Source: Paenibacillus oryzae
Lineage (GTDB): Bacteria; Bacillota; Bacilli; Paenibacillales; Paenibacillaceae
DNA: 64,000 nt
Assembly (NCBI RefSeq): GCF_001675045.1
Contig: NZ_LYPA01000075.1
Location: forward strand, 121,457 to 185,456
Direction: 5' to 3'
The stretch's first letter is position 1. Every line of letters starts with the position of its first letter. The notes under the pieces are model-generated. The model was not told where the DNA came from and ran no database searches. It was given only the letters and a program-made list of their open reading frames with translations. Below, one piece after another: positions 7,241 to 15,898 of this stretch. The translations under genes and the position numbers were made by a program.

Positions 7241-9082
7241 TTAATTTTTGTTGTTTTCGTCAACAACCTCGTAGTCGGCGTCAACAACATTGTCTCTGCC
7301 TTTAGCGGAATCATTAGCCGCGCCATCCGCCTGAGCTCCGCCTGCTTGCGCCGCCTGCTCATAAAGCTTGGCAGAAAGCTGTTGAATAATCGCAGTCAGC
7401 TCCTCGGTAGCTGCTTTGATTTGCTCGACATCATCAGTAGCAACTGCAGCAGTCACTTTTTCTTTTGCTGCATTTGCTTTTTCGACTTCGCCGGCGTCTA
7501 CTTTATCGCCAAGGTCCTTCAACGTTTTGTCAACGGAATAAACGAGCTGATCCGCTTCGTTTTTGGCTTCAACCAGCTCACGGCGCTTGCGGTCTTCGTC
7601 CGCGTGCAGCTCAGCGTCTCTCATCATTTGATCAATCTCAGCATCGCTCAGGCCGCTGGAGGAAGTGATCGTAATTTTTTGGCTTTTGCCTGTTCCTTTG
7701 TCCAGAGCGGATACGTTAACGATGCCGTTGGCGTCGATATCAAACGTAACCTCGATTTGCGGAACGCCGCGCGGAGCCGGAGGAATATCGCCCAGCATAA
7801 AGCGTCCCAGCGTTTTGTTACCCGCTGCCATGGAGCGCTCACCTTGCAATACGTGGATTTCCACGCTTGTTTGGTTATCGGCATAGGTGGAATAAACCTG
7901 CGATTTGCTGGTTGGAATCGTTGTGTTGCGTTCGATCATTTTTGTAAATACGCCGCCGGCTGTTTCAATGCCCAGCGACAGAGGCGTTACGTCAAGCAAA
8001 ACAACATCCTTGACTTCGCCTGTCAATACGCCCGCTTGAACGGCAGCGCCCAAAGCAACAACCTCATCCGGGTTAACGCCTTTATGAGGGTCTTTGCCAA
8101 TAAGCCTTTTAACTGCTTCCTGAACGGCAGGAATACGAGTGGAGCCGCCAACCAGAACAACCTTGTCGATATCGGATGGCGTCATGCCGGAATCCGTCAA
8201 CGCTTGACGAGTTGGACCAAGCGTGCGCTCAACCAGGTTCGCGGAAAGCTCTTCAAATTTGGCGCGAGTCAAATTTGTCTCCAAATGCTGAGGCACTCCG
8301 TCTACCATTGTAATAAATGGCAGGGAAATGGCTGTCGAAACAACGCCGGACAGCTCTTTTTTCGCTTTTTCAGCAGCGTCCTTCAGACGTTGAACAGCCG
8401 CTTTGTCCTTGGAAAGGTCAATGCCTTGCTCCTTCTTGAATTCAGCTACGAGGTAGTCGATGATAACCTGGTCGAAGTCGTCGCCGCCCAGCTTGTTGTC
8501 GCCGCTAGTCGCCTTAACCTCAAAGAAGCCGTCGCCAAGCTCAAGAATGGAAACGTCGAATGTGCCGCCGCCGAGGTCATAGACCAGAATGGTTTGATCT
8601 TCTGCTTTCTCAAGGCCATAAGCAAGAGCCGCAGCCGTTGGTTCGTTGACAATACGCAAAACATCAAGACCTGCGATTTTCCCCGCGTCTTTGGTTGCTT
8701 GGCGCTGGCTGTCGTTGAAATAAGCCGGAACGGTGATAACGGCTTGGGTTACCGTTTCGCCCAGATAAGCTTCAGCGTCAGCTTTCAGCTTTTGCAAAAT
8801 AATCGCGGAGATTTCTTGCGGCGTATATTCCTTATCGTCAATTTTTTCTTTATGGTTGGTACCCATGTGGCGTTTAATGGAGATGATGGTACGGTCAGGG
8901 TTCGTAATGGCTTGACGTTTTGCCGTTTCGCCAACTGTACGCTCGCCGTCCTTTTTAAAGCCTACAATGGAAGGGGTCGTGCGGTTTCCTTCCGGATTTG
9001 GAATAACAACTGCTTCGCCGCCTTCCATAACGGCTACGCAAGAGTTTGTAGTACCTAAGTCGATGCCGATAACTTTACTCAT
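7241..9082 (-). CDS. dnaK: Molecular chaperone DnaK (Hsp70)
   Basis: ATP-dependent chaperone of 613 residues acting on nascent and misfolded proteins with DnaJ and GrpE. The nucleotide-binding domain begins IGIDLGTTNSCVAVMEGG and contains VYDLGGGTFDVSILE and VVLVGGSTRIP. The linker DVVLLDVTPLSLGIE leads into the substrate-binding domain. The lid ends in an Ala/Gly-rich segment and DADYEVVDEN, the typical bacterial C-terminus. ATG at 9082 is preceded by AAGGAGG. It is the third gene of hrcA-grpE-dnaK-dnaJ and should be induced when HrcA leaves the CIRCE site. Confidence 0.98.
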   Translation of the reverse strand: MSKVIGIDLGTTNSCVAVMEGGEAVVIPNPEGNRTTPSIVGFKKDGERTVGETAKRQAITNPDRTIISIKRHMGTNHKEKIDDKEYTPQEISAIILQKLKADAEAYLGETVTQAVITVPAYFNDSQRQATKDAGKIAGLDVLRIVNEPTAAALAYGLEKAEDQTILVYDLGGGTFDVSILELGDGFFEVKATSGDNKLGGDDFDQVIIDYLVAEFKKEQGIDLSKDKAAVQRLKDAAEKAKKELSGVVSTAISLPFITMVDGVPQHLETNLTRAKFEELSANLVERTLGPTRQALTDSGMTPSDIDKVVLVGGSTRIPAVQEAVKRLIGKDPHKGVNPDEVVALGAAVQAGVLTGEVKDVVLLDVTPLSLGIETAGGVFTKMIERNTTIPTSKSQVYSTYADNQTSVEIHVLQGERSMAAGNKTLGRFMLGDIPPAPRGVPQIEVTFDIDANGIVNVSALDKGTGKSQKITITSSSGLSDAEIDQMMRDAELHADEDRKRRELVEAKNEADQLVYSVDKTLKDLGDKVDAGEVEKANAAKEKVTAAVATDDVEQIKAATEELTAIIQQLSAKLYEQAAQAGGAQADGAANDSAKGRDNVVDADYEVVDENNKN

Positions 9083-9163
9083 GGCTTGGTTTCCTCCTTA
9101 AAATATGGACTATATAGTCTACTATGTGTCTTGATTATAGGTGCCGTCAGCTTCACGCTTTTT

Positions 9164-9751
9164 CTAGCCGCTAACCTTAACCATTGCCGGGCGAATGACT
9201 TTATCTTTCAGCATGTAGCCCTTTTGAACCTCTTCAACAACGATGCCTTCTTCATATTCGTCTGACTCCACCTGCATGATTGCCTGATGGAATTCCGGGT
9301 TGAATGGCTGACCAACGGTTTCCATAACCTTCAAGCCTTCACCCTCAAGAGTCTGGTTCAGTTGACGAAAAATCATTTCAATGCCTTTAGTGAAGGATTC
9401 CAGATCGCTGCTTGCTTCTGCTGCCGCAAACGCCCGTTCAAAGTTGTCCATAATGGGCAACAATTGATCGATCAGCTTTGCGGATGCGTATTGGACAAGC
9501 TCTTCCTTTTCCTTTATGGTACGGCGGCGGAAATTATCAAAATCCGCTTGCGCCCGCAAATATCGCTGTTGGTTTTCTTCTGCCTGCTTTTGCAGTTCTT
9601 CAAGAAGTCCAGCGCCTTCTCCGGTTGTTTCCCCGGATTGTTCGCTGTCCGACTCAGGAGCTTTCACTCCATCCTCCTGACGGCTTTCCATTTCTTCCGC
9701 CGCCGCTTGGGCTGTCTCTTGCTCTACTGCTTCGTTATGTTCTGTGCTCAC
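9164..9751 (-). CDS. grpE: Nucleotide exchange factor GrpE
   Basis: DnaK nucleotide exchange factor of 195 residues. The N-terminal third is acidic, Gln/Glu-rich and probably disordered. It is followed by the long coiled coil (RYLRAQADFDNFRRRT) and the C-terminal beta domain ending LKDKVIRPAMVKVSG, the family signature region. The start is GTG at 9751 with AAGGAGGTG six bases upstream. It lies between hrcA and dnaK with short gaps of 42 and 81 bp. Confidence 0.96.
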   Translation of the reverse strand: MSTEHNEAVEQETAQAAAEEMESRQEDGVKAPESDSEQSGETTGEGAGLLEELQKQAEENQQRYLRAQADFDNFRRRTIKEKEELVQYASAKLIDQLLPIMDNFERAFAAAEASSDLESFTKGIEMIFRQLNQTLEGEGLKVMETVGQPFNPEFHQAIMQVESDEYEEGIVVEEVQKGYMLKDKVIRPAMVKVSG

Positions 9752-9793
9752 GATTTCACCTCCTTAAAATGCCTCATTACTTAAATGCTGACT

Positions 9794-10819
9794 TTATTTA
9801 TACCATTTGCTAAGCAGCTTGCCCATATCCTTGGACATCAGATCAATCAAGCTTATAACCTTCCCGTAATCCATTCGCGTCGGACCCAAAATACCTATTG
9901 TCCCCAATGCTTCACCGTCGATGGAATATGTGGCGGTAATAAGGCTGCAGTCGCTTATTGCTTTATGATCGTTTTCTGTACCGATGCGCACCTGAATGCC
10001 GGAAGGTAATCCCGAAAACATCTTCATGATAGTTGGGGTTTCCTCCAGCAGGTCCAGAATTGTTTTGACCTTGTCAACGTCCTTGAACTCAGGCTGGGTC
10101 AACATATTGGTCGTTCCGCCAAGAAATACGCGATGCTCCTCGTCATTGGTCAATGCACTGTCCAGCACGCCAAGAAGACCTTCAAAGTGATCCACATGCC
10201 GCTCCAGCTCCTGCCCGATTTCACTATAAAGCTTGGCCTTCAATCGTACAATAGGCACGCCAACCAGCTTTGTATTTAGAATATTGACGACTTTAGCCAT
10301 ATCATCCATATTGAGCTCCGGAGGAATGGAGACGGTCCGGTTCTCTACATGTCCGGTATTGGTGACGATAATAGCCACGGCGCTGCTCTCATTAAGCGGT
10401 ACCAGGCCAAAATGCTTCAACGACGTTTGAAATAGCTCCGGTCCAAGCAAAATGGATGTATAGTTAGTCAGATTGGATAAAATCATCGCAGTATGCTGAA
10501 TGACCTGCTCCATCTGGTTCATCTTGCCAGTGACAAAAGATCTAACCATATCCAGATCGCTTTCCTTGACCTCTCCCAGCTTGACGAGATGATCGACGTA
10601 ATAACGGTATCCCTTGGTGGATGGCACCCGGCCAGCCGAGGTATGCGGCTGCTCCAGAAATCCAAGCTCCTCCAAATCCGCCATTTCGTTGCGAATGGTT
10701 GCGGGACTGAAGCCAACATCGCCTCGCTTGGATATGCTTCGCGAGCCTACCGGCTCCGCCGAGCGAATATAGTCGTCCACGATGGCATTCAAAATCATAC
10801 GCTGGCGATCACTTAACAT
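9794..10819 (-). CDS. hrcA: Heat-inducible transcription repressor HrcA
   Basis: Repressor of class I heat-shock genes, 341 residues. The winged-helix N-terminus has LSDRQRMILNAIVDDYI and FSPATIRNEMADLEE, the recognition region; a GAF-like central domain and C-terminal MDYGKVISLIDL follow. The start at 10819 (MLSDRQ) has GGGGGGAT seven bases upstream; an ATG 15 bases earlier would overlap that ribosome site. It is the first gene of the operon and sits directly after the CIRCE operator, so it should repress itself. Its activity depends on GroE in related bacteria; groESL is not in this window. Confidence 0.96.
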   Translation of the reverse strand: MLSDRQRMILNAIVDDYIRSAEPVGSRSISKRGDVGFSPATIRNEMADLEELGFLEQPHTSAGRVPSTKGYRYYVDHLVKLGEVKESDLDMVRSFVTGKMNQMEQVIQHTAMILSNLTNYTSILLGPELFQTSLKHFGLVPLNESSAVAIIVTNTGHVENRTVSIPPELNMDDMAKVVNILNTKLVGVPIVRLKAKLYSEIGQELERHVDHFEGLLGVLDSALTNDEEHRVFLGGTTNMLTQPEFKDVDKVKTILDLLEETPTIMKMFSGLPSGIQVRIGTENDHKAISDCSLITATYSIDGEALGTIGILGPTRMDYGKVISLIDLMSKDMGKLLSKWYK

Positions 10820-10844
10820 TCCAAATCCCCCCATTCAGAATTCG

Positions 10845-10871
10845 TTAGCACTCAACTCCAATGAGTGCTAA
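10845..10871 (-). promoter_or_regulatory. CIRCE operator, perfect match
   Basis: TTAGCACTC, nine bases, GAGTGCTAA: an exact consensus CIRCE inverted repeat and the HrcA binding site. It lies 26 bp before the hrcA start and just downstream of the -10 box. Confidence 0.98.
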
Positions 10872-10882
10872 TCACTAATACA

Positions 10883-10912
10883 AAAATACCAAACCAGCGT
10901 TGTTATTGTCAA
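10883..10912 (-). promoter_or_regulatory. Sigma-A promoter of the hrcA-dnaK operon
   Basis: On the minus strand TTGACA (10907-10912), an 18-bp spacer and TATTTT (10883-10888) precede CIRCE, the expected order for a class I heat-shock promoter. Confidence 0.8.
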
Positions 10913-11089
10913 GTGGCTTCCCCCATCAGAATGGTGTTTTTTGGGCGGCATAGCTGTAAAAGCGGCAGACTAGCATATTTTAAAAAGCCTTCAATTTCGG
11001 AGTATAGACTTGATCATCAGCAACACACGGCTAATTATTATATCGTCTCTTCATCATAACGTCGTCATGATTTGGAGATTTGCTTCCAT

Positions 11090-11135
11090 AAAAAAAATAA
11101 GCCTTCCGCAACACATTAAGTGCATTAGAAGGCTT
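11090..11135 (-). terminator. Terminator of the GNAT gene
   Basis: AAGCCTTC (11099-11106) pairs with GAAGGCTT (11128-11135); on the minus strand the stem is followed by ATTTTTTT. It lies 33 bp after the stop codon. Confidence 0.85.
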
Positions 11136-11167
11136 TGTTTTATTCAACCTGTTCAACCCTAACATTA

Positions 11168-11638
11168 TTATTTCAACTCGCGCAGCACAGCGATTTCGTC
11201 GCAGGCCAGCTGCTTGGGGCAGTTGACGCAATCGCGCCATACCTTCTCCGGGAAAATTTCCTTTTCGACGATCGTAAAGCCGTTGCGCTCGAAAAATTTG
11301 TCCGCATAAGTAAGCGCCATAACTTTGGTTATGCCCTGCTCTCTGGCCATTTCCAGCAGACGGTCAACCAGCTTGCTGCCGATTCCCAGGCTTTTGTAGC
11401 CGTCCGTTATACCCAGCGACCTAATCTCTACAAGATTGTCTCCAAGCTTCGCCAGCGAGCCGCAGCCAACCACAACGCCGTCAACCTCTGCCACAACAAA
11501 CGTGTCGATTAATTCAGTCAGCGTTTCGCGGGTGCGGGGCAGCATGATTGCTTTCTCGGCGTATCCTTTTATTAATTGAAATAACGTTTCGACATCCTCT
11601 GATGCCGCTCTTCTACATAACACTTGCATGGTAGTCAT
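11168..11638 (-). CDS. GNAT N-acetyltransferase (ArgA-like)
   Basis: Single-domain acetyl-CoA-dependent N-acetyltransferase of 156 residues. The acetyl-CoA loop is GYKSLGIGSKLVDRLL, preceded by the beta strand EIRSLGI; YADKFFERNGF is the family's C-terminal motif. This pattern resembles the acetyltransferase domain of N-acetylglutamate synthase and its stand-alone relatives. A CVNCPKQLAC segment gives three cysteines near the C-terminus, which could bind metal or form a disulfide. ATG 11638 follows GGAGGTG by eight bases; upstream in-frame starts lack a ribosome site. It is monocistronic, with its own terminator. Confidence 0.85.
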   Translation of the reverse strand: MTTMQVLCRRAASEDVETLFQLIKGYAEKAIMLPRTRETLTELIDTFVVAEVDGVVVGCGSLAKLGDNLVEIRSLGITDGYKSLGIGSKLVDRLLEMAREQGITKVMALTYADKFFERNGFTIVEKEIFPEKVWRDCVNCPKQLACDEIAVLRELK

Positions 11639-11839
11639 GCCGCCTTCACCTCCGCCTGTCAACACTGTCTACGCAACGCTGACATGATCATCTGAAATAT
11701 AATATGAATAAATATACATCATAATGTATTTTTCCTCAAGAGGCATTTATAAAGAGAGTTTGCGCTGAACCAAGCCATCGCCGAAATTGGCTAATCGGGA
11801 TAGCTTGAGCAGCTAAACAGCACCGAGTTCATCAATAAA

Positions 11840-12049
11840 TGACGAAGAACAACGATGTGACTTGATTAACCATAGGACGGCGCGAATAGCAGCAGTACAC
11901 CACCAAATGACACCAGTGCTCGAATTGCAAAAATGCATCACGGGCAGCAATCATGCGGATTGCAACTATGCACACGAGTAACAACAGTGCAGCATGACTA
12001 TCAACAATGAAGCATGGATAGCAACACTTCGACACAATGAAGAACAGCC
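11840..12049. repeat. Degenerate ~20-21-bp tandem repeat
   Basis: Between the GNAT gene and hemW the sequence repeats loosely every 20-21 bases around CAACAATGCAGCA-like units. The clearest are at about 11976-12049 (ACAACAGTGCAGCATGACTA, TCAACAATGAAGCATGGATA, then a decayed copy). Upstream copies are weaker. A 74-codon minus-strand ORF across it has no homologous look or ribosome site, so I treat the stretch as non-coding. Confidence 0.5.
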
Positions 12050-12059
12050 TAAGCAAATG

Positions 12060-12280
12060 CGAGTTTAAATAGCGGACATTTAAGACCGCTAGAAGGGGAT
12101 ATCTGCAACTATTTCCACTTTAATGGACACAAGTGGCCGTAAGAGGTCAGGTTTGCTTATATTTCCACTGATTCCGATCGCTAACAGACAGCGATGTCCG
12201 TAACATTTGTCGAACCTGTTATTTTCCCGTTATGGCGGTCATTCTTGACCGTTATAGCAGTCACCAGCCACTGAGCCTCA
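12060..12280. repeat. Non-coding stretch with short dyads before hemW
   Basis: The rest of the 723-bp gap has no gene. It contains dyads such as TAGCGG...CCGCTA (about 12068-12089) and CGGTCATTCTTGACCG (12236-12251), separated by T-rich motifs built around 'ttccact' and 'ggacac'. They look like decayed intergenic repeats. No promoter or RNA gene could be identified. Confidence 0.4.
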
Positions 12281-12361
12281 GCATGGATTGTTTTTTCGGG
12301 CTACTTATTGTAGTCAGCCTGTTTTACGCGGGACTTGTAGCCGGCCTGCTTCGTCCGGCAT

Positions 12362-13537
12362 TCAGGCTTCCTCCACCCCAAGAAACGCCCCGAACACTTC
12401 ATTGCCCAGCAATACGCCCTGATCGGAAAGCTTGTAGACGGTATCACCCGTCCCGGTCTCTCCGGAAAGCAGCAGTCCCTGCGCCAAAAGACGATCAATA
12501 ACGCCGCCGAATCTGGACTCCAGCGTTTCTCCCGGAAATTGCGCCGAAAATCTGCTAGCGCTCACGCCCTCAAGCAGCCGCAGTCCCACCATCATAAAAT
12601 CCTCCATTGCTTCCTCTTGCGGGACCGCGTTTACTTCCAGACGGGGAAGCTTGACCAACGCCGCATCAATAAAAGGCTGGACGCCTTTAAGGTTGACGTG
12701 CCGAACGCCATTGACATAACCATGAGCGCCTGCGCCAAGACCGTAATATGGCTCGTTGCGCCAATAAGTTGAGTTATGCCGGCTTTCAAAGCCCGGACGG
12801 GCAAAATTGCTGATTTCGTAATGCCGGTAGCCGCCGGCTTTCAGCTTGTCCATAAGCAGCAGGAACATGCCAAGCTCCTCCTCCTCCGCAGGTAGCGGAA
12901 GCTCGTTGCGTTCATACAGCTTATGAAACAGCGTATTTTCCTCTACCTTCAAGCTGTATAGGGAATAATGCGGCAAATCCAGCGCCATCGCGCGATCCAC
13001 GCTATCTGACAAATGCTGAACCGTCTGCCCCGGCAATCCAAACATCAGGTCAATGGACAGGTTGTCAAAACCCGCTTTTCTGGCGTTATCGAGGCTGCGG
13101 TAAACATCGTCAACGTTGTGAATGCGCCCTATCCGCTCCAGCAAGCCGTTATCAAAGGACTGGACGCCAAAGCTGATTCGGTTAACGCCGCCATGTCGCA
13201 TGGCCGCAAGCTTATCGGGATCGGTTGTTCCCGGATTGGCCTCCATTGAAAACTCGACATCCTCCGCAAGCGGGAAATGTTTCCTGACGGAATCAAGAAA
13301 ACGCTCCATTTGAACCGGAGTAAGCACGGTAGGCGTGCCTCCGCCAACAAAAACCGTCTGGATAACCTCCGGCGGATGCTCCGCCACAGTTGCCTTCATT
13401 TCTTCTTCCAGCGCGTCCAGATAACGGTCTACCGGCTGCCCTTTCAACACATAGGATGTAAAATCGCAATAATGACATTTGTTGGTGCAAAACGGGATAT
13501 GAATATACAATGCCCCCGGCGTTTTCCATACCGTCAT
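12362..13537 (-). CDS. hemW: Heme chaperone HemW (radical SAM)
   Basis: Radical-SAM protein of 391 residues, now regarded as a heme chaperone rather than coproporphyrinogen oxidase. The cluster motif is CTNKCHYCDF near residue 20, followed by VGGGTPTVL and MEANPGT SAM-binding loops; the HemW C-terminal domain starts near residue 290. The HNSTYWRN motif is typical of HemW. ATG 13537 (MTVWKTPG) follows AGGAGG by 12 bases; a TTG at 13558 overlaps that site and was rejected. It is 70 bp downstream of lepA, the same order as in Bacillus. Confidence 0.93.
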   Translation of the reverse strand: MTVWKTPGALYIHIPFCTNKCHYCDFTSYVLKGQPVDRYLDALEEEMKATVAEHPPEVIQTVFVGGGTPTVLTPVQMERFLDSVRKHFPLAEDVEFSMEANPGTTDPDKLAAMRHGGVNRISFGVQSFDNGLLERIGRIHNVDDVYRSLDNARKAGFDNLSIDLMFGLPGQTVQHLSDSVDRAMALDLPHYSLYSLKVEENTLFHKLYERNELPLPAEEEELGMFLLLMDKLKAGGYRHYEISNFARPGFESRHNSTYWRNEPYYGLGAGAHGYVNGVRHVNLKGVQPFIDAALVKLPRLEVNAVPQEEAMEDFMMVGLRLLEGVSASRFSAQFPGETLESRFGGVIDRLLAQGLLLSGETGTGDTVYKLSDQGVLLGNEVFGAFLGVEEA

Positions 13538-13567
13538 CTTCTTTCTTAACCTCCTCAAACAAAGAAA

Positions 13568-13584
13568 GGAGAGCGTCGCTCTCC
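13568..13584 (-). terminator. Hairpin between lepA and hemW
   Basis: GGAGAGCG/CGCTCTCC forms a tight stem followed on the minus strand by TTTCTTTGTTT. It could terminate lepA transcripts partially; hemW's ribosome site lies just after it. Confidence 0.6.
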
Positions 13585-13607
13585 CTCCTCGTATGTCGTT
13601 TTCCAGA

Positions 13608-15425
13608 TTAATCCTCGTCGATTTTCAATACCGCCATAAATGCCTCTTGCGGCACTTCGACGCTGCCAACCTGCTTCATCCGCTTTTTGCCTTCCTTCTG
13701 CTTCTCCAGCAGCTTGCGCTTCCGGCTGATATCGCCGCCGTAACATTTGGCCAATACGTTTTTGCGCATCGCCTTGACCGTTTCGCGGGCAATTACCTTT
13801 GTGCCGATGGAGGCCTGTACAGGAACCTCAAACATCTGGCGCGGAATAAGCTCCTTCATTTTGGAGCAAATGGCGCGGCCGCGCTGGTATGCCCGGTCCC
13901 GGTGAACGATGACGGACAAAGCATCCACTTGCTCGCCGTTCAGCATAATATCCATCTTGACCAGGCTGCTCTTCCGGTAGCCAGACAGCTCATAGTCAAA
14001 GGATGCATACCCTTTGGTACTGGATTTCAGCTGATCAAAGAAATCATAAACGATTTCCGATAGCGGCATATCATATGTGAGCGTAACCCTGTTGGTATCC
14101 AGGTATTCCATATTGACAAATTCGCCGCGCTTGCCCTGGCACAGCTCCATTATGGCGCCTACGAAGTCATTTGGTACGATAATGGATGCTTTGACATAAG
14201 GCTCTTCCACAAAATCAAGCTTGCCGGATTCCGGGTAATTGGACGGGTTGTCGATATTCATCGTTTCGCCGTTTGTCAGCGTAACCTTGTAAATAACGCT
14301 TGGCGCCGTCGTAATCAGAGGAATGTTGAACTCGCGCTCAATCCGCTCCTGTATGATTTCCATATGGAGCAAGCCAAGGAAGCCGCAGCGGAAACCAAAC
14401 CCGAGCGCCGTCGAGGATTCCGGCTCATAACGAAGCGAAGCGTCATTCAGCTCCAGCTTCTCAAGCGCCTCCCGTAAATCATTGTAATCCTGTGTTTCAA
14501 TGGGATATAAACCGCAATAAACCATCGGATTAATCCGACGATAGCCTGGAAGCGGCGCCGGTGCAGGTTTGATTGCGTCGGTAACGGTATCGCCTACTCG
14601 CGTATCCTTGACGTTTTTGATGCCGGCCACGATAAAACCAACATCTCCAACCGCCAATTCATTCACAATTTCCATGCGCGGCTTGAACGCGCCAACCTCG
14701 ATGACCTCAAATTCTGCGCCGGTTGCCATAAACCGAATGCGCTTGCCAGCGGAAATGCTGCCGTCTATTACGCGAACATACACGATAACGCCTTTGTAGG
14801 CATCATAATGAGAGTCGAATATAAGCGCCTTTAACGGCTGATCCGGATCGCCTTGCGGCGCAGGAACCTTGGCGACAACCTGCTCCAATATCTCCTTGAT
14901 GCCGATGCCAGCCTTTGCCGAAGCATGTACGGCATCGCTGGCATCAAGTCCGATAACGTCTTCGATTTCGCCTTTGACGCGATCCGGCTCTGCGCTAGGC
15001 AAATCAATTTTATTGATAACCGGGAGTATCTCCAGATTGTTGTCAAGCGCCAAATATACGTTAGCCAAGGTCTGAGCTTCGATTCCCTGAGCTGCATCCA
15101 CCACAAGCAAGGCTCCTTCGCATGCCGCCATGCTTCGCGAAACCTCGTATGTAAAATCCACATGCCCCGGAGTATCTATCAAATTGAGGATATAATCGAC
15201 GCCATCATCTGCGCGATAGGTCAAACGGACTGCCTGAAGCTTGATTGTAATTCCGCGTTCCCGCTCCAAATCCATTTTATCCAATACCTGCGCCTGCATT
15301 TCACGGGAGGTTAAAGCGCCCGTATGCTCCAGAATCCGGTCCGCAAGCGTAGACTTGCCATGGTCAATATGAGCTATAATAGAAAAATTTCTGATTCTTG
15401 TCTGCCGTTCACGAACATCCGTCAT
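13608..15425 (-). CDS. lepA: Elongation factor 4 (LepA) GTPase
   Basis: Ribosome-associated GTPase of 605 residues involved in back-translocation or 30S assembly. G1 is AHIDHGKST, G3 DTPGHVDF and G4 NKIDLPSA. Domains II and V (elongation factor G-like) follow. The LepA-specific C-terminal domain begins near residue 490 and contains RDRAYQRGRAICSKMKELIPRQ. Length and ends match the family. It is downstream of yqxA with a 78-bp gap. The ATG at 15425 has a weak GGGGG ribosome site eight bases upstream. Confidence 0.97.
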   Translation of the reverse strand: MTDVRERQTRIRNFSIIAHIDHGKSTLADRILEHTGALTSREMQAQVLDKMDLERERGITIKLQAVRLTYRADDGVDYILNLIDTPGHVDFTYEVSRSMAACEGALLVVDAAQGIEAQTLANVYLALDNNLEILPVINKIDLPSAEPDRVKGEIEDVIGLDASDAVHASAKAGIGIKEILEQVVAKVPAPQGDPDQPLKALIFDSHYDAYKGVIVYVRVIDGSISAGKRIRFMATGAEFEVIEVGAFKPRMEIVNELAVGDVGFIVAGIKNVKDTRVGDTVTDAIKPAPAPLPGYRRINPMVYCGLYPIETQDYNDLREALEKLELNDASLRYEPESSTALGFGFRCGFLGLLHMEIIQERIEREFNIPLITTAPSVIYKVTLTNGETMNIDNPSNYPESGKLDFVEEPYVKASIIVPNDFVGAIMELCQGKRGEFVNMEYLDTNRVTLTYDMPLSEIVYDFFDQLKSSTKGYASFDYELSGYRKSSLVKMDIMLNGEQVDALSVIVHRDRAYQRGRAICSKMKELIPRQMFEVPVQASIGTKVIARETVKAMRKNVLAKCYGGDISRKRKLLEKQKEGKKRMKQVGSVEVPQEAFMAVLKIDED

Positions 15426-15503
15426 GCTTGAGCCCCCACGCTTCCATTAATTCCAATCATCCTTTCAATTATATCAGCTTGGCGTGTGGTCAGCAACGGA
15501 AGA

Positions 15504-15893
15504 TCACTCCATAAACCCTTCAAATAATGAAACAACAAATCGCATGCCTTTGCTGGAAGCGTTTTGAAGCACGCCTGCGGTAGAATCCGCGAGCTTGTTG
15601 ACGGCCGGATGATCCTCCCTGTAAGGCATGCCGGGCAAACGCTCCTTTTCCTTCCACCGGCTGCTCTCATAAGCCAGCTCGCGGATTTCCGCCAGCTCGC
15701 GCTCCAGCTCCGCAATTCGGCGATCCGTTTCGGAAGCATATTGCGCTTCGCTGGGTTGCTGCGCATAGCCGCTTTCCTTGTCCAGAGGGCCATAAATCGT
15801 TTCAACGCCTTTGGTCGACAACTCCATGCCGAACAAGATTAGAAAGGTAAGCGCGCTCCCCAGCAGAAGCCACTTCCAGGTTTGCCGTTTCAT
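15504..15893 (-). CDS. yqxA: YqxA-family (DUF3679) small membrane protein
   Basis: Protein of 129 residues with one N-terminal membrane segment (residues 5-23, WLLLGSALTFLILFGMEL) and a charged heptad region AELERELAEIRELAYESS that may be coiled coil. Its place between spoIIP and lepA is exactly that of yqxA in Bacillus, which supports the assignment. The start at 15893 lies five bases after the spoIIP stop and follows GGAGG. A longer in-frame ORF reaching back into spoIIP is not needed. Function unknown; presumably co-expressed with spoIIP in sporulation. Confidence 0.75.
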   Translation of the reverse strand: MKRQTWKWLLLGSALTFLILFGMELSTKGVETIYGPLDKESGYAQQPSEAQYASETDRRIAELERELAEIRELAYESSRWKEKERLPGMPYREDHPAVNKLADSTAGVLQNASSKGMRFVVSLFEGFME

Positions 15894-15898
15894 TGCCT

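Noticed and set aside
7346..9058. 570-codon plus-strand ORF opposite dnaK
   Set aside because: It is a codon-bias shadow of a well-conserved gene; the protein has no family features and no ribosome site.
11832..12056. 74-codon minus-strand ORF in the hemW-GNAT gap
   Set aside because: It follows the degenerate repeat, has no ribosome site and its Cys-rich sequence resembles nothing.
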